NCBI RefSeq assembly: GCF_029227915.1
Contig: NC_079889.1
Span: 1 to 62,000 of the forward strand
Reading direction: 5' to 3'
DNA from: Hydractinia symbiolongicarpus
Lineage: Eukaryota; Cnidaria; Hydrozoa; Anthoathecata; Hydractiniidae
DNA length: 62,000 bases
Part shown: positions 1 to 11,304 of the stretch, piece after piece
Numbering within the stretch: position 1 is the stretch's first letter
Layout of the letters: each line of letters opens with the position of its first letter
Notes under the pieces: generated by a model
The model's input: only the letters and a program-made list of their open reading frames with translations
What the model was told of the DNA's origin: nothing
The model's database searches: none
Translations under genes and position numbers: made by a program

Positions 1-957
1 AATACCACTAGCAACCTTATGGCGCTTTATACATGTCCTTACTTTTGCGCAGAAGTATCCACTTTCCCGCCATCTATTTCTATTTCACACGTGGTATCGT
101 TAACGGGCAACTTATATGCTCTCCTAATAGTTGTAGTCATTTCAATGTTAATTCCTTCGGTAAATCTCATGACCTCCGATCGCATTCACAGGCTACTACG
201 GTTATCGTCGCCACTAAATTGAATGATCAATCGTTGCATAACTTAAGCAGTTAGGATTTCCATGAAGGAAGTCATTTTTGTTTCGATGAGACAAACTATT
301 CGAATACATGATTTGTGGATCTTAATTTTTCGATTTGCTCTTGTTCTGAAGTTCCGTTCTGACATTTTCCCGTTCTAAATGAGTCGTATGGTAGAAATAT
401 TTAATTCTTATATATTCTTACATCACTAAACAAATAATATTTCAATAAGGTTTTAAGCCATGTAAAAACCTTTAACCAATTTTAAGAATTTGCTACAAAC
501 ATAGATTTTTCAGTTTGGTATATGAGCATTATCTTCACTCATCTAATTTTTCACTCAGCTTCGACTACGGTTACGACTTAGCTCGCTGTAAGCGAAAGTG
601 GCCAAATGTAATTTGATTCAACCAAATTTTCAACTAATCTCTCGTTTGTCAAATGCAGCTATACCCTTTTTAATTAATATAAGTTTTGAAAAAAGGCTAA
701 AATGATTTGATCTAACGAGACAACAGTCTCAATTAATCGTGTTAGTTAGTACTTTCCTTTTTTTACCCACAATTATTTTTGTAACATAATGGTCTGTAGT
801 GTTTTTACTTAAACTAAATAATATTAACTTGCAAATTTTATGAAAACTTTTCCGCTAAAAAAAATTAATGTGTTATTATTCAAACTGAAGTTACAACTGC
901 AACAGATTTTTAAGGTGTTAATGCGCTTAATAAAGCGCGCTTATGTAAGCATAATGT
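1..957. other. AT-rich sequence without recognised features
   Basis: I see no conserved protein motif, tRNA-like box or clear repeat here. The short open frames near the left end overlap each other in different phases and look like chance ORFs. The stretch could be intronic or intergenic. Confidence 0.5.
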
Positions 958-970
958 ACGGATGTACGCC

Positions 971-1072
971 AAGGTTTACGTGGAAAAGGTCAGGTTCGCT
1001 GCGTAATCACAAGGTCTGTGGTTTGGTCTATATACATTCAGAACACAGGATCCACATTGATTATCTAGTATG
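971..1072 (+). mobile_element. SINE copy 1 (tRNA-related, truncated)
   Basis: The stretch GCGTAATCACAAGGTCTGTG followed by GTTTGGTC, and the tail CACAGGATCCACATTGAT, match a second copy at 30819-31025 (GTAATCACAAGGGTCCGTGG then TTTGGTCC; tail CACGGGACCCCCATTGATA). The GGTTTGGTC part resembles a degenerate RNA polymerase III B box. This copy lacks about 80 bases of the middle and the TAA-rich tail. Two-copy similarity is seen directly; the SINE label is inferred from the B-box-like motif and the A/T-rich tail of the other copy. Confidence 0.5.
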
Positions 1073-1439
1073 GCCTAAAAATGTAAACTTGTGTTGCCAG
1101 TTTTGTTGCTCACAGCAATAATTTGTTACTCGCAACATTAATTTTGTTTTTAGTAACAAGATATAAAACCAAATCAACTTGATTTTGTGACTTGTAAAAA
1201 AACCGTACTACAAGAGACAAAAATGTTTTACTAGTAACAAAACAAATTTATTCCTGTCGCCATCTCCAGCAACAGCTTTTAGTTAACATTTTTGTGTTCA
1301 ACTAATCAAATCGCAGTAATTATACTTTAATTGTTCATTGGTGTTGATGGAATGCTAATTTTTGCACACAAACCCTACCGTTTACACAAAATTAAAGTTG
1401 TTACCATCGTCCGAAGATATTGCGTGCTGTCCCCCTAGC

Positions 1440-1700
1440 TTTATTTCGAAAAGCATCAAAGAGCTGGCCGACGGGTTTTTCCTATGCAATGTAACTACCG
1501 GTTATAATCTGTGTTTTTTGCAGCCAAAGTTGTGGTAAAGTGATTTTCCAAAAAACTCATTAAACCCGAGACCCAAAACGCTCTGTCCGATTTACAGAAT
1601 TTGTGATGCAACGTATACCTGTACTAAAAATACTAAATCCGGATGTAAACTGTGGTCTACCTGCACTTCTGTGCTCAACCTAGCGCGGAGCCGATTGGCC
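1440..1700 (+). mobile_element. Helitron family A internal fragment
   Basis: This stretch carries the internal repeat typical of the Helitron at 11305-12896. It has GTGTTTTTTGCAGCCAAAGTTG followed by a GGTAAAGT / TTTTCCAAAAAA run, and later ACGTATACCTGTACTAAA, which line up with the corresponding unit near 12660-12780 and with 29530-29700. No Helitron 3' terminus is visible, so this is a fragment. It ends immediately before a Helitron-like 5' terminus at 1705. Confidence 0.4.
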
Positions 1701-1704
1701 CAGC

Positions 1705-1745
1705 TCATTAATAATAGCCCTATTCGGTCTGTCAATCCGTGAGAA
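1705..1745 (+). mobile_element. Helitron-like 5' terminus
   Basis: The sequence TCATTAATAATAGCCCTATT followed by CGGTCTGTC matches the 5' ends at 11305 and 28395 (TC, A/T run, AATAATAGCCGTATT, then a GTCTGT run). Helitrons start with TC. No matching 3' hairpin plus CTRRT was found downstream in the same orientation, so only the terminus is claimed. Confidence 0.4.
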
Positions 1746-1977
1746 AAAAACTCGCGATACTGGCACTCAAATAATGTGGAATGTAAAGGACCGGTAACGG
1801 CGTTGCTTTTTCGTCCGTTAACAACTAGTTTTGTGTACACTCCTTCGTGGTGTTGCTATTTGCCTTTGGTACACAGCCCTCTCGGAGGACGGTGCATAGT
1901 ATGTTAGTTCCTTGAAGATAACAGTTACGTTTTGAAGAAATATTTTTCTGTTTAAATCGGGCAAACGTAGAAATGTA

Positions 1978-2021
1978 TGTTATTATTATGAAGAAATATT
2001 GATCTTGTTACACATAGAATA
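1978..2021 (+). mobile_element. 5' LTR remnant of Ty3/gypsy element
   Basis: TGTTATTATTATG at the left and ATCTTGTTACACATAGAATA at the right match the two ends of the 3' LTR (TGTTATTATCATG at 6160; ATCTTGTTACAGATAGAACA ending 6762). Only 44 bp remain, so the body of the 5' LTR seems deleted. Directly after it TGGAGTTCTAAGCCAG (from 2024) is in the right place for a tRNA primer-binding site. The pairing is seen in the sequence; the deletion is inferred from the length difference. Confidence 0.55.
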
Positions 2022-2072
2022 TTTGGAGTTCTAAGCCAGATACGAATTCAAATTTTTAAAAGTTTTTATTAT

Positions 2073-2204
2073 ACTAGTCATTAGCACGTGAAAAAATCCA
2101 CCCGTCCTTTTTACACCCTACTGCGTGCGTCTCGCTACTTGCGCAGCTAAGCTACCATTTTGCGTGACAGACGGACAGACGTAAACAAGTGTTATAATTA
2201 AAAT
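2073..2204 (-). mobile_element. Mini-Helitron (about 130 bp)
   Basis: Read on the minus strand, the right side starts near TTATAACACTTGTTTACGTC with a GTCTGTCCGTCTGTCACG run and CAAAATGG. That matches the 5' end of the Helitron at 28521. The left side ends with a GTGGATTTTTTCAC hairpin-like motif, GTGCTAATGA, and CTAGT at 2073-2077, a canonical CTRRT end. The copy sits between the primer-binding site and gag of the gypsy element, so it is either nested or was captured there. The exact 5' base is uncertain. Confidence 0.6.
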
Positions 2205-3170
2205 GGTCATTGTTTACAATATGACTGGGAAAATGTCGTTATACCTAAACAAATTTAAAGGTGATAATTCACAGAACTTTGAGTTATGGTTACAGCAATT
2301 TAACGCCCATTGTACGGCTGTTGGTGTTGCTGAAAAAAAGAAAAATTCTATGTTATTATGCTGCTTAACAGATTCAGCGTTTATCGAAGTTGCACATTTT
2401 TAGCAACTACCCCAAGCCTTCGGTCCAAAAACGATGAAGGAAACATGGTATTGAATTGAAACTTGGTACACATAAACTAAATGACTAAATCATTGGAACA
2501 TCATTGGATTAAAAGAAAATTAAATGACGTCATTCCGTCAGCAGTGACGTCATCACCAAAAATAAAAAAATTAAATACATCACAAACTTAAAAATTAATT
2601 CAAGACATATAGTAAAAGATTATAACCCATAAACTAATAAATATGTTTAAAAAACCTACAAGTAATGCATAAAATGAATGTAAAACAATTTACAAAAAAT
2701 TAATTTATTTCTTTTTTTGATACCACCTGTTGACAGATGTGTCACCATGACAACAGGCGTGACGTCATATCAAAAAAAATTATGTATTCCTGAAGTTTAT
2801 TAAATTTGATGAGAAATCATAAAATTTCAGACCATAATATGGTGTACTTCAACAGTTATTACAGTGAGAGGGGGAGCTTTCTTACCCCCCCCCCCCCCCC
2901 CCCCCAACCTGAATAGGGTTAAAACGACAAGTGAAGTAGAAATCAATCAGCTAAAAAAAAAGATGGAACGTGTTCTAGAAAGACTCGATGTCCAAAATCG
3001 TAAAGAAGGAAGGAAACCGAATTGCACTTATTGCAACAAGGCTGGACATACAGAAGATCGTTGTTTCTGAAAAAAATATTTGTCGCAATGTTGTAATGAG
3101 AAAGGACATATTGCCAAATATTGCACGTCTAAACGAAATAATACTAGTTCAGGTTACATCGATGGTTTAA
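2203..3170 (+). pseudogene. gag: Ty3/gypsy gag, broken
   Basis: Structural capsid/nucleocapsid gene of an LTR retrotransposon. The first segment (2203-2403) opens at an ATG and has a gag-like start with FELWLQQFNAHC; it hits a stop at 2401. A second segment (about 2915-3070) carries a perfect CCHC zinc knuckle, C-TY-C-NKAG-H-TEDR-C, preceded by a predicted coiled-coil-like run. A partial second knuckle (NEKGHIAKYC) follows in another frame near 3090-3125. Between the segments lies about 450 bp of AT-rich sequence with a poly-C tract, read as an insertion. The stop, frameshift and insertion make it non-functional. Confidence 0.75.
2441..2924. mobile_element. Insertion inside gag ending in poly(C) and CCTGAATAGGGTTAAAA
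   Basis: Gag-like coding stops about 2440 and resumes about 2915. The intervening sequence is AT-rich, holds three TGACGTCA-type motifs (near 2524, 2545 and 2760), and ends in 21 consecutive C (2885-2905) followed by CCTGAATAGGGTTAAAA. The same 17 bp follows a C-rich tract at 50165-50181. This suggests the end of a dispersed element. Its class and exact borders are not known. Confidence 0.4.
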
Positions 3171-3219
3171 ATACAGACGTGAACATGGAAGCAGCACAAC
3201 GAACAATGCTATCGCTATA

Positions 3220-6063
3220 AATCGCTGACCAACCGGTCGAATTCTTATATGACACAGCATCAGAATTCTCAAATATTTTGGAATATTCGGTAATTCGGTA
3301 AATTATTTGGTAAAACGTAAAAAAGGTGATATAATAGCTAAAGTTCGCATTTTGGAAGAAGTACAAGGTGTGAAAGTGGCGAACACAGAATTAAAGTTCG
3401 ATATCAGGAAATTACAGTTAATCAATCTTACTGACACTGAAAAGGAAAAACTGTTGATTGTTTTAACAAAATACGCAAACCAAATTCAGACGTTACCACT
3501 TCATCGATCGCGAACTCCTTACGAACACTCCATTGATCTGAAAACCGATCAGCCTGTAGGAAGTAAACCCAGGGTACTGCCTTATGCCTACCGTGAAGAT
3601 TTTTATAAAGAAATCGATCGGAAGTAAAAAGACGGAGTGACAGAAGTAAGTGGTAGCCCGTATCAAAGTCATGTTGTACCCGTTCTTAAAAAAGATGGGT
3701 CAACTAGGTTATGTTGTAATTTCCGTAAACTTAAGAAACAGACTATTCCAAAAACCTTTCCGATACCGCGGGTTGAAGATTTGCTTGGTTTGAAAGACGC
3801 AGAGTTTTCACAAAAGTCGATCTAAAAAGCGCTTACAGGCATATACTGATAAAGAAAGAAGACTTCTACAAAACTTGCTTTCCCTAACGCCAAATACGAA
3901 TTTAATGTTATGCCATTTGGACTTACCGATGCCGCGTTTAGTTTAGTTTACGTTAAGAATAAAGTTTTACGTGAATTTGATTGCGCAAAGACTTTCTATG
4001 ATAACTGTATTTTGGTGGTAAAACGTGAAAATCATATCGATCAAGTCGACAAATTTTTAACGAAATTTGCAGACTTAGGAATCCACACCAATTTAGTCTA
4101 ATGTCAATTTATGCAAGAAGAATAAAATTCATCGGACATAACGTCAGTAAGAATAGATTGTATCCTGAACATAACAAAACGCAAAATGTGATTAATTTTG
4201 CTTGCCTATCCACTACGAAAGAATTAAAAAATTTTTTTTATTTATTTTCTTATTTAAAGTCAATTTTACAATAGTTTGAAAAACAAAAAGTAATTTAAAT
4301 CGACTAAAAAACAAAAAAAAGAAAAAATTCGCGTAATAATACTCAACACAATCTTAGGAGTTGCGTCATGCTTTCGGAAATTTATAAATGAATTCTTCAA
4401 CGATCAGCTTGTTTATATCGTTTCATGAAAAAAAAGTTTTGTTTATATGGTCAGAAGAGTGTGAAGAAAGTATTAAATTTTTAAAAGGTCAACTCGATCA
4501 ACGTAATTTATCACCCTGAGTTTATGAAGCCTTTTGTGGTAGTTACCGACGCCAGCGTTTCCGCATTAGGTTTTACGTTATCGCAAGAGTTTGAGGAAGA
4601 ATTATATCCGATTTTATTTAGTGGCAGAATTTTATTCGACGCTGAAACGAGATATTGTATGACCGATAAAGAATTACTAGCGACTTACTCTGCAGTTAAA
4701 CGGTGCGATTATTATTTGATTGGAAATCCCTTTGTTGTTTATAGTGATCACTAGCCTCATTCATCTGAAAGCATTCAAAGAAATTGTAAATAAACTCTTT
4801 AGATGTATACAGTATTTGGAGAGTGTGAACATCGTAATTAGTTACATCCTGGGTAAAGAAAATGTTGTGAGTGACTCTATATAACGAAACATAAAAAGCG
4901 ATAAAAAAGAAGTTAGTGATGAATTTGATATTAAACTTAGTTAGTTATGACGGAGACGGCTTAATCGAAAAGCAACTAAACGACGAAGACATTGCCCAAT
5001 GTATAAAATTTAAGTTTGGTGAAACGACAACATTGAACAATGTTTTTAAACGTTATAAGAATAATCTTGTTATGAACGATAATATCTTTCAGTATGACAT
5101 GCATGGTAAGTTATTATGTCTGTCCAAAGGAATTACGTTCAGAAATTATCCGTCCGGGACATAATAAGTTTTTCAGTCGGTTTTTTTTAAACACATCAAT
5201 AATGTTGAACACTGTTTGGTGGCCGTCTATGCTGAAAGATCGCAAAATTACAATAAAAAATTATAAAATCTGTATCATGACGAAACGCAATAAAAATAAA
5301 TCAATTCTGGGTAAGCGAGACCTTCCGCTAAATCCAAACCATTAATATCCAATGATTTTGTAGTTGATTTGGAAATAACTAACCGTAGGAACGTTCAAAT
5401 TCTCACAGTCGTCGACAATTTTTCAAAATATTTAAAATGCTATGCAGTCAAGGATCGGATAGCTTTAACGGCCAGTGAATGTATATATGATTTTTTCTTA
5501 ACATATGACATCACCGGGAAGTTATATTCGTACACAGATCCATCTTACGAAGTCTAAATTTTTTAACATTTGTTAAAAACCTTAGGTGTTAAGAAACTCT
5601 GTACTTCAGAACACAATCCTAAAGCGAATGGCTTACGCGAGAAATTAAACGACATCGTGAAGCAGTACGTATTGAAATAAGATGGGATCAGTGGTTGAAA
5701 TAAAAATAATGTTCGAAATAGCGAGAGAATCGATGAGTACACGACAAGCTAAATACTTGACGTATAATGATAAAAAAGTTTGCAACGATATGTTACAAGA
5801 GAAGGATTTAGTTTACACGTATTTACCACATTTACAACGAGAACGACGAAAGAAGATATCGATTGAATAGGATGCGACATACAAGATCGTATGCTGCAAG
5901 CACCTCGTTTATTGTATTGAATATATACGAAAAGAACAGTAAAATACATAAACAGTGGATCACGAGGGATAAATTAAGAAGTTGCCAAAACTCAGTAAAT
6001 TTAGAAAGTCGGAACGCAGATAACGAAAACGTAACTAATAAGGAAACGGATTCTGGTATATAG
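3220..6063 (+). pseudogene. pol: Ty3/gypsy pol (PR-RT-RNaseH-IN), broken
   Basis: Polyprotein remnant in many frames. In order: a protease core EFLYDTASEFSN near 3240 (D-T-A instead of D-T/S-G); RT fingers with SGSPYQSHVVPVLKKDGS and LCCNFRKLKKQTIPK (3637-3825); RT palm with MPFGLTDAAFSLVY (3910-) whose active site reads FYDNCILVV where an xDD is expected; an RNase H start with VTDASVSALGFTLSQ (4545-) and ending in YSDH; integrase zinc region with GHNKFF and WWPSM (5157-5235); integrase core with VVDLE, a later TDPSYEV, and TSEHNPKANGLREKLN (5600-5655) as the third acidic region. At least eight stops or frameshifts and about 100 bp of A/T-rich insertion near 4230-4345. RT and protease residues are lost, so it cannot act on its own. 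Confidence 0.85.
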
Positions 6064-6159
6064 TATTTTTGAACAAGTTAACAAAACGACGAATGAAGAA
6101 GTACGTGGTAGAGGACTTATAGGACGATATAGAATTAATCCGACAAAGGTAGAAATATA

Positions 6160-6762
6160 TGTTATTATCATGCACCTCAGTCGGTAGCATCTGACGGAAT
6201 TTTTTTGGATATTCGTGCACTCGTTAGCCGAGAGTCGAATATCTGAGCAGTTCAAAATAGAGAGATTCCACTGTAGTTCCATCAGACGGAGAGTTCAAAT
6301 TAATTAACAATAAAAAGTTATCAAACAAAGGATGTATTATATCGCACTCCATCTTTTATTGTTCTCCATAGTAGTACACAAAAGATAAGCAATCAGATGG
6401 AGAGCTTAAAATAACTGAAGCGCGAATATTTTAGAACAACAAGTATCAAGAAGAACAAGAAAGACAAAAACAAAACAAAATAAAACATGGAGAGGTTCGC
6501 CACTTTAGATAGTGATAAGTTGTGTTAGAACGAGATAGCGCCAATACGAATAAGGCTACAACAGTAGCATGAAAAGTGTTCGTAACCCATGTGTTGAAAA
6601 TTGTTGAAAAAGTGTTATTCTGTTATAGTTTGAAAAATTGCCGATCGTGTTAAACAAAATAAGTTGTTCTTGTCATCTCATTCCCTTCCAATGGAGTCGA
6701 ATATCAACAAAGCGAGACTGAATGATTGCGATATATACATATATCTTGTTACAGATAGAACA
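6160..6762 (+). mobile_element. 3' LTR of the Ty3/gypsy element
   Basis: Starts TGTTATTATCATG right after the end of pol-derived sequence and ends ATCTTGTTACAGATAGAACA. Both ends match the 44 bp remnant at 1978-2021. Length about 603 bp. It holds a repeated phrase TCAGACGGAGAG / TCAGATGGAGAG (near 6281 and 6392). No matching target-site duplication flanks the whole element (1978-6762), as expected for an old copy with a damaged 5' end. Confidence 0.5.
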
Positions 6763-9270
6763 CTAGTCTACATATTACAACCAATATTCTGTCTTTCCGT
6801 GCTGTTATAGCCACGGACACACAAAGTTAGATGTGTAAAGAACGGGAGACCTCTAGTATAGTAACACCTACCCTAATGGTAGGTGTCACTATCACCTGTT
6901 AGCTAAGGGAATTTGATTTTGTAATAGAGTTTTTTTGGTTTACTCTTTTTGCCAATATTATGCTACCTTGCCTTTACAATTTTTTCCTACAAGGTAAGTA
7001 TTATTCTCTGGAACATGATTTAAGCTCAAACTTGTGTTCAGCATATATTGCAAAAAGGAGGTTGTCGTCGCTCAGATTTTATTTGATACTGTTAATGCAG
7101 AACTGTAAACATTTATTTTAAATAAATAATTTTTTTAGGTTAGTAGGGTCACAAATAGCACAGGAGAAATTAAAAAAACATTAAAAAAGTATCATTGTCT
7201 AAACTGTTTTTTTTAAAAAGAAATCAACCAAATCAGTTACTTGCAAGCATTGTGAAAAACAAATGCATGTTTAAGAAATTAGTATATTTAGAATCCCAGT
7301 ACACATTTATTTATTTGAAAAAAATTGATAATCCGAACTTGTAACGTAATAAGATGTATTTAAGGTTAATAGAACTTAAAAGTGTCTAGAGCACAATTAT
7401 TTATTTTTAAGAATAACGGAACGAAACGATCATTCGCGCAGTGTGTCTTTGCAAGCCACGTTGAACTATAGAGAAAAAGATTTCTGTCGAATCAAAGGGA
7501 TGGCAATAGTCTCAATATGGCATATTTAAGTGTGGTTGAGAAGTCACTTAAAAGAAGCCAGTCAACTGAAGAGAGAAAAATGTTTTGCGTAGACCTATGT
7601 CAAAAAACTTGAGTAAGTTTATTTGTACAAGATATTACTTGTTTAAAAAGAAGAAAAAGATACGTCGTGTTATATGAAATCACTTGATGTTGTACTGAGA
7701 AAAAGAAAATCACATACAATGTAAGTTATATATATTCACGGTTTTTGGAGTTTTGTTTGTAAAAATATTCCTCACGTTGACCACTTCCTGTCGACAACGG
7801 AATGAGAGACGAGTTTGTTTTGGATTCATTGATATTAAAGTCATTGATGTTGTTGTTGTTAAACGTATGTTGACTTCATACAAATCTTCAGCTTATTTAC
7901 CTAGGTAGATATTTTTTTCATTTACTGAAACTTCCTGTCTTTTTTTTGAAGCCAGGTCTTTCGGCTAGTGTTGATTAAGGAACAACATGTTGTAAACATC
8001 TTGTTCTTTGAGCAGGTTGTTGTTAGGTAACACGTTAACCGTTGTTGCGCAAATGGTTTGAATGGTGAAGCAAAATGATTGGTGAATCGAAGTAATCAAT
8101 AACTGTGGGGTGAAAAGTTTGGTTAGAGTTTGTTATTACCATTTTTTAACGCGCGCCAATAAAAGGTTGCCCTTGGTGTTGATGTATTTTTTTATCGTCA
8201 AATAACAGTGAAATTTAATTACAATTTAAGAAATAACATCAATATGCGCTTTTTTAGGCGACTTGATAAGGTGAGGTATTTTTTTAGCCGCATAATGGTT
8301 CGCTTATCCTCAGTATTTGATGATACTTAATGTACTCGATACTTCGTTGTTATAAGAAATGAAAGCGCAACACCGCGCATACAGCAATACTGGAAACATT
8401 TAGTTTTTGTAAGAAATTTGCGAACCGGTTGACAAGTTTGGACATCAAGATGACATAAAAGTATTTTCTTTTATCTGCGTTTCAATAGTGAATTTTACTA
8501 CTCGCATAAATCACGACATTACTTCCTCCTTTGACATCTTCATAATAATTCTTCCTGATTTTTATAACATTAATGTTGCTTTGCTAGGCAATTTTGAAAT
8601 GTGAGGTACTTCTTTTTAGCTACAAAATATTTAAATGTTATTTATTACTAGTGTAAAAATTCACGGGTTCACTTCTCCTTAGAATTTCGCCAATCCACAT
8701 TCCTGCATGAACATCTTTTACATGTTTTCCGTCTATTAAATAATTCTGCGAATAAAGCGTAGGTGCAAACATTTTAAACAAACAGAATACGACTATTGTT
8801 GAATAGATTTACAAGTGAAAAACAAGGCTTTGTATTTGCCTGTTATTACAAGCTTGTGAGCTTGTAACAAAACGGAAATGTGTCCCACAATAATGGAAAT
8901 TTTTGCCTCTGTAATCACCGAAACGGGAGTAATCGTGTGTTCCAATCTCATCTTTGTAACTCTTTTTACTTTTTTATCTTTGCTGTTATAAATTTTATTT
9001 TTTAAAAAGATATAGCTGGTAAAGTAAAGGTGTTTCCACCAAAGTTTACAAAAGTGAATGTAGGCAGAACTAAGGTCTCCACAAATGCCAGGAAAGTAGT
9101 CTGCGAAAAATAAAATTTCAACAACATTACGTAAGAGAGAAACGAAGGCGCTCTACCACATCAATCTCTTAAATACATCGATTTTATGAAATTTGGTTAA
9201 AATGTAAGCAAAAGGCAATATATATTGTAAATAATGACGAGAACGGAATTCTTTTTGCTACGCTAATTAC
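6763..9270. other. AT-rich sequence, only short hairpins seen
   Basis: No coding motif or transposon end recognised. Two compact inverted repeats stand out. ACACCTACC (6864-6872) pairs with GGTAGGTGT (6878-6886) across a 5-base loop. TTACAAGCT (8846-8854) pairs with AGCTTGTAA (8859-8867) across TGTG. Repeated GTTGTTGTT runs occur near 7850 and 8010. Confidence 0.4.
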
Positions 9271-9278
9271 ACGCCAAC

Positions 9279-10690
9279 ATGGAGAAATATGATTTCGGAA
9301 ACACTCCGAAAGAACGTAAATTTCTCGATCCCGTTTTTCTTATTTGTCTCCGCGCCATAAGTGCACAGGATTCTTTTTCACGAAGTTTGCTGTTTGTGAC
9401 AGTTCTTTTAATATATTTTTATTTTAACTACAGCTATTTCCTTTTTCGAACAATTAAGATTTATTCGTATATTATTTTTTTTTTCTGCGTTTTTCTCACT
9501 GGGTGACTCTCTTATACTCGTCCTTTTTTGGGGGGTCTACTGAATTACTGAATTTCGCAAAATTTAGATGAGGTTTGTGGTCTTTCTTCTTCATCTCAGT
9601 CAGTTTACTCCAGACTGACCCATTGAAAAGTTATAGCCGCATATTCTCAAACTCGCTTTAATTAAATACATTTTCGATAACAACCTTGCTCAACCTCATT
9701 AATCAAATACTTGTTTCAAAATAAATTCATTGAATCGCGTTAATTTTATGACTGGTAATTTAATTCGCGTTATTTCTTGATTCGTTAATTTCATGGAATA
9801 AGGTAGTATATTTTAGGTTTTATAAATAAAGTAGAACGTGCTTGAAGTCATTGTAGTAGAACGCGATATAGTAGTTCTAATATTGCACTGTGGTAAACAT
9901 TATTCATATTATTGTTAACTGTTCGAAAGAGCTTCCTGCAAACTTTTCTGTTCATCAAATGACAACCAATATTTTTTATCGCCTTGCATTAATAAGTGGA
10001 GTTGGATCCATTTACTTATGTTTGTCAATATTAAAAAATTTCGGGGCCTTAAGTCTTTTGTGTGGTTTGTACAAAGAAATTCTAATATAAATACTCTGGT
10101 GAATCAACATTGCTTTAATAATATATTATCTCCTACTGGTTTATTAGACCCGTGGAAATATGATCTTCTGCCGAAAAAAAATAAAATAGATCCGTCATTT
10201 GCACTTTGCGTTAGCAATGACCCTTCGATGCACAAAGAATTATTTTTCGCAATTTTTTATTAGCTGACACGTGTATTGTGTAGAGCTTGAACGCTGATTA
10301 AAATAATTTTTAGGAACGCATAGTTCGATCAGCAGTTAAGAAGATATTAAAGTTAACAATTTTGCTGTCGTAAGTAAAAACCAACAAAAAAAAACTATTT
10401 AAAAATTCAGTAACTCCTATTCCAGAGCATGAAACGCTAATATTGAGGATAGGATTTTTGATGACGACATCAATCAGTCTTTTTCAAAACAGCTTTGGGA
10501 AACTTACCCAATTTGGTCTCCAGTGTCTTCCAGTTACCCACGTGAGAGATAAAGTCAGTTACTTCCAGCCGTTTCCAAGTTATTTGGCTGCAAACAAAAA
10601 AGTGCAATACAACGCCTTCCCTAGTTTTAAAAATGCTATTGACATCAGATTATATGCATTGACGTCAGTTTATATGCATTAACGTCGTGC
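9279..10690 (+). repeat. Interspersed repeat family C, copy 1
   Basis: Several blocks recur in the same order at 19060-19530. TGTGTAGAGCTTGAACGCTG (10277-) matches TGTGTAGAGCTTTAAACGCT (19169-), each followed by CGTTCGATC-like sequence. AAACTTACCCAATTTGGTC (10499-) matches AAACTTACCCAATTTAGTC (19401-), each followed by a CC(A/T)GGTAACC-like phrase and TTATTTGGC. A GGAGAAATATGATTTCGG start near 9281 resembles the GGAAAAATACGATC start of the other copy. The open frames inside are not conserved between copies. It is a dispersed repeat of unknown class. Confidence 0.5.
10639..10684 (+). repeat. Short tandem duplication
   Basis: TTGACATCAG/TTATATGCA, TTGACGTCAG/TTTATATGCA and a third TTAACGTC follow each other, about 21 bp per unit. 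The unit contains TGACGTCA-like CRE half motifs. Confidence 0.5.
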
Positions 10691-11304
10691 CGGAACGGCT
10701 GGAGAATCTCTATCATAACACAGAAAGTGTGTCTGTATGTGTATGTTTGGCAAAGTGGATATCTTCATTTTCCTTTGAAGTCGCTAAAGAAGTATGTCTG
10801 AATTTGTTAAATTTTCTGACGTTACGGCGCGACATCAATAACGCTACCTTGACATCAATATCTATATATTAATACACTTTTTGTGTGTGTGCGCACAGTA
10901 AGACCAAGGACAAAAAGCCACTTTCTTATCTATTTGTTGTTCATTTTAAAAGTCGTACGGGGTCGTTATGGATAAAATAATTTAATTTTACCCCTGGTTT
11001 ACCATGTGCGCGCTGTATCTCACGAAAAAAAGTTGTTTATCAACTGAAAAACAAAAAAACGAAGCGAAGAAGGTTGTTTCTTTTTCAAATTAATCCTGAG
11101 CAAAGTTATTTCAAATAAGGTATGCCAATGTTACTTATCATTACGGAGTTTTATACCGCGGCACTAGCGAAGCGCTTGTAGGGACAAATCTTCTAGGGAA
11201 AACATGTAGCACCCAGAAAATTAGTTACTTTTTCCTTTTTATTTTCACCTTTTAAACAGGTGCGATATATTGATTTTACAATTTTTTAAAGGAAGGATTC
11301 TCAG

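Noticed and set aside
6864-6886. Bacterial-type terminator hairpin
   Set aside because: Hairpin is real, but no T-run follows directly and the context is eukaryotic.
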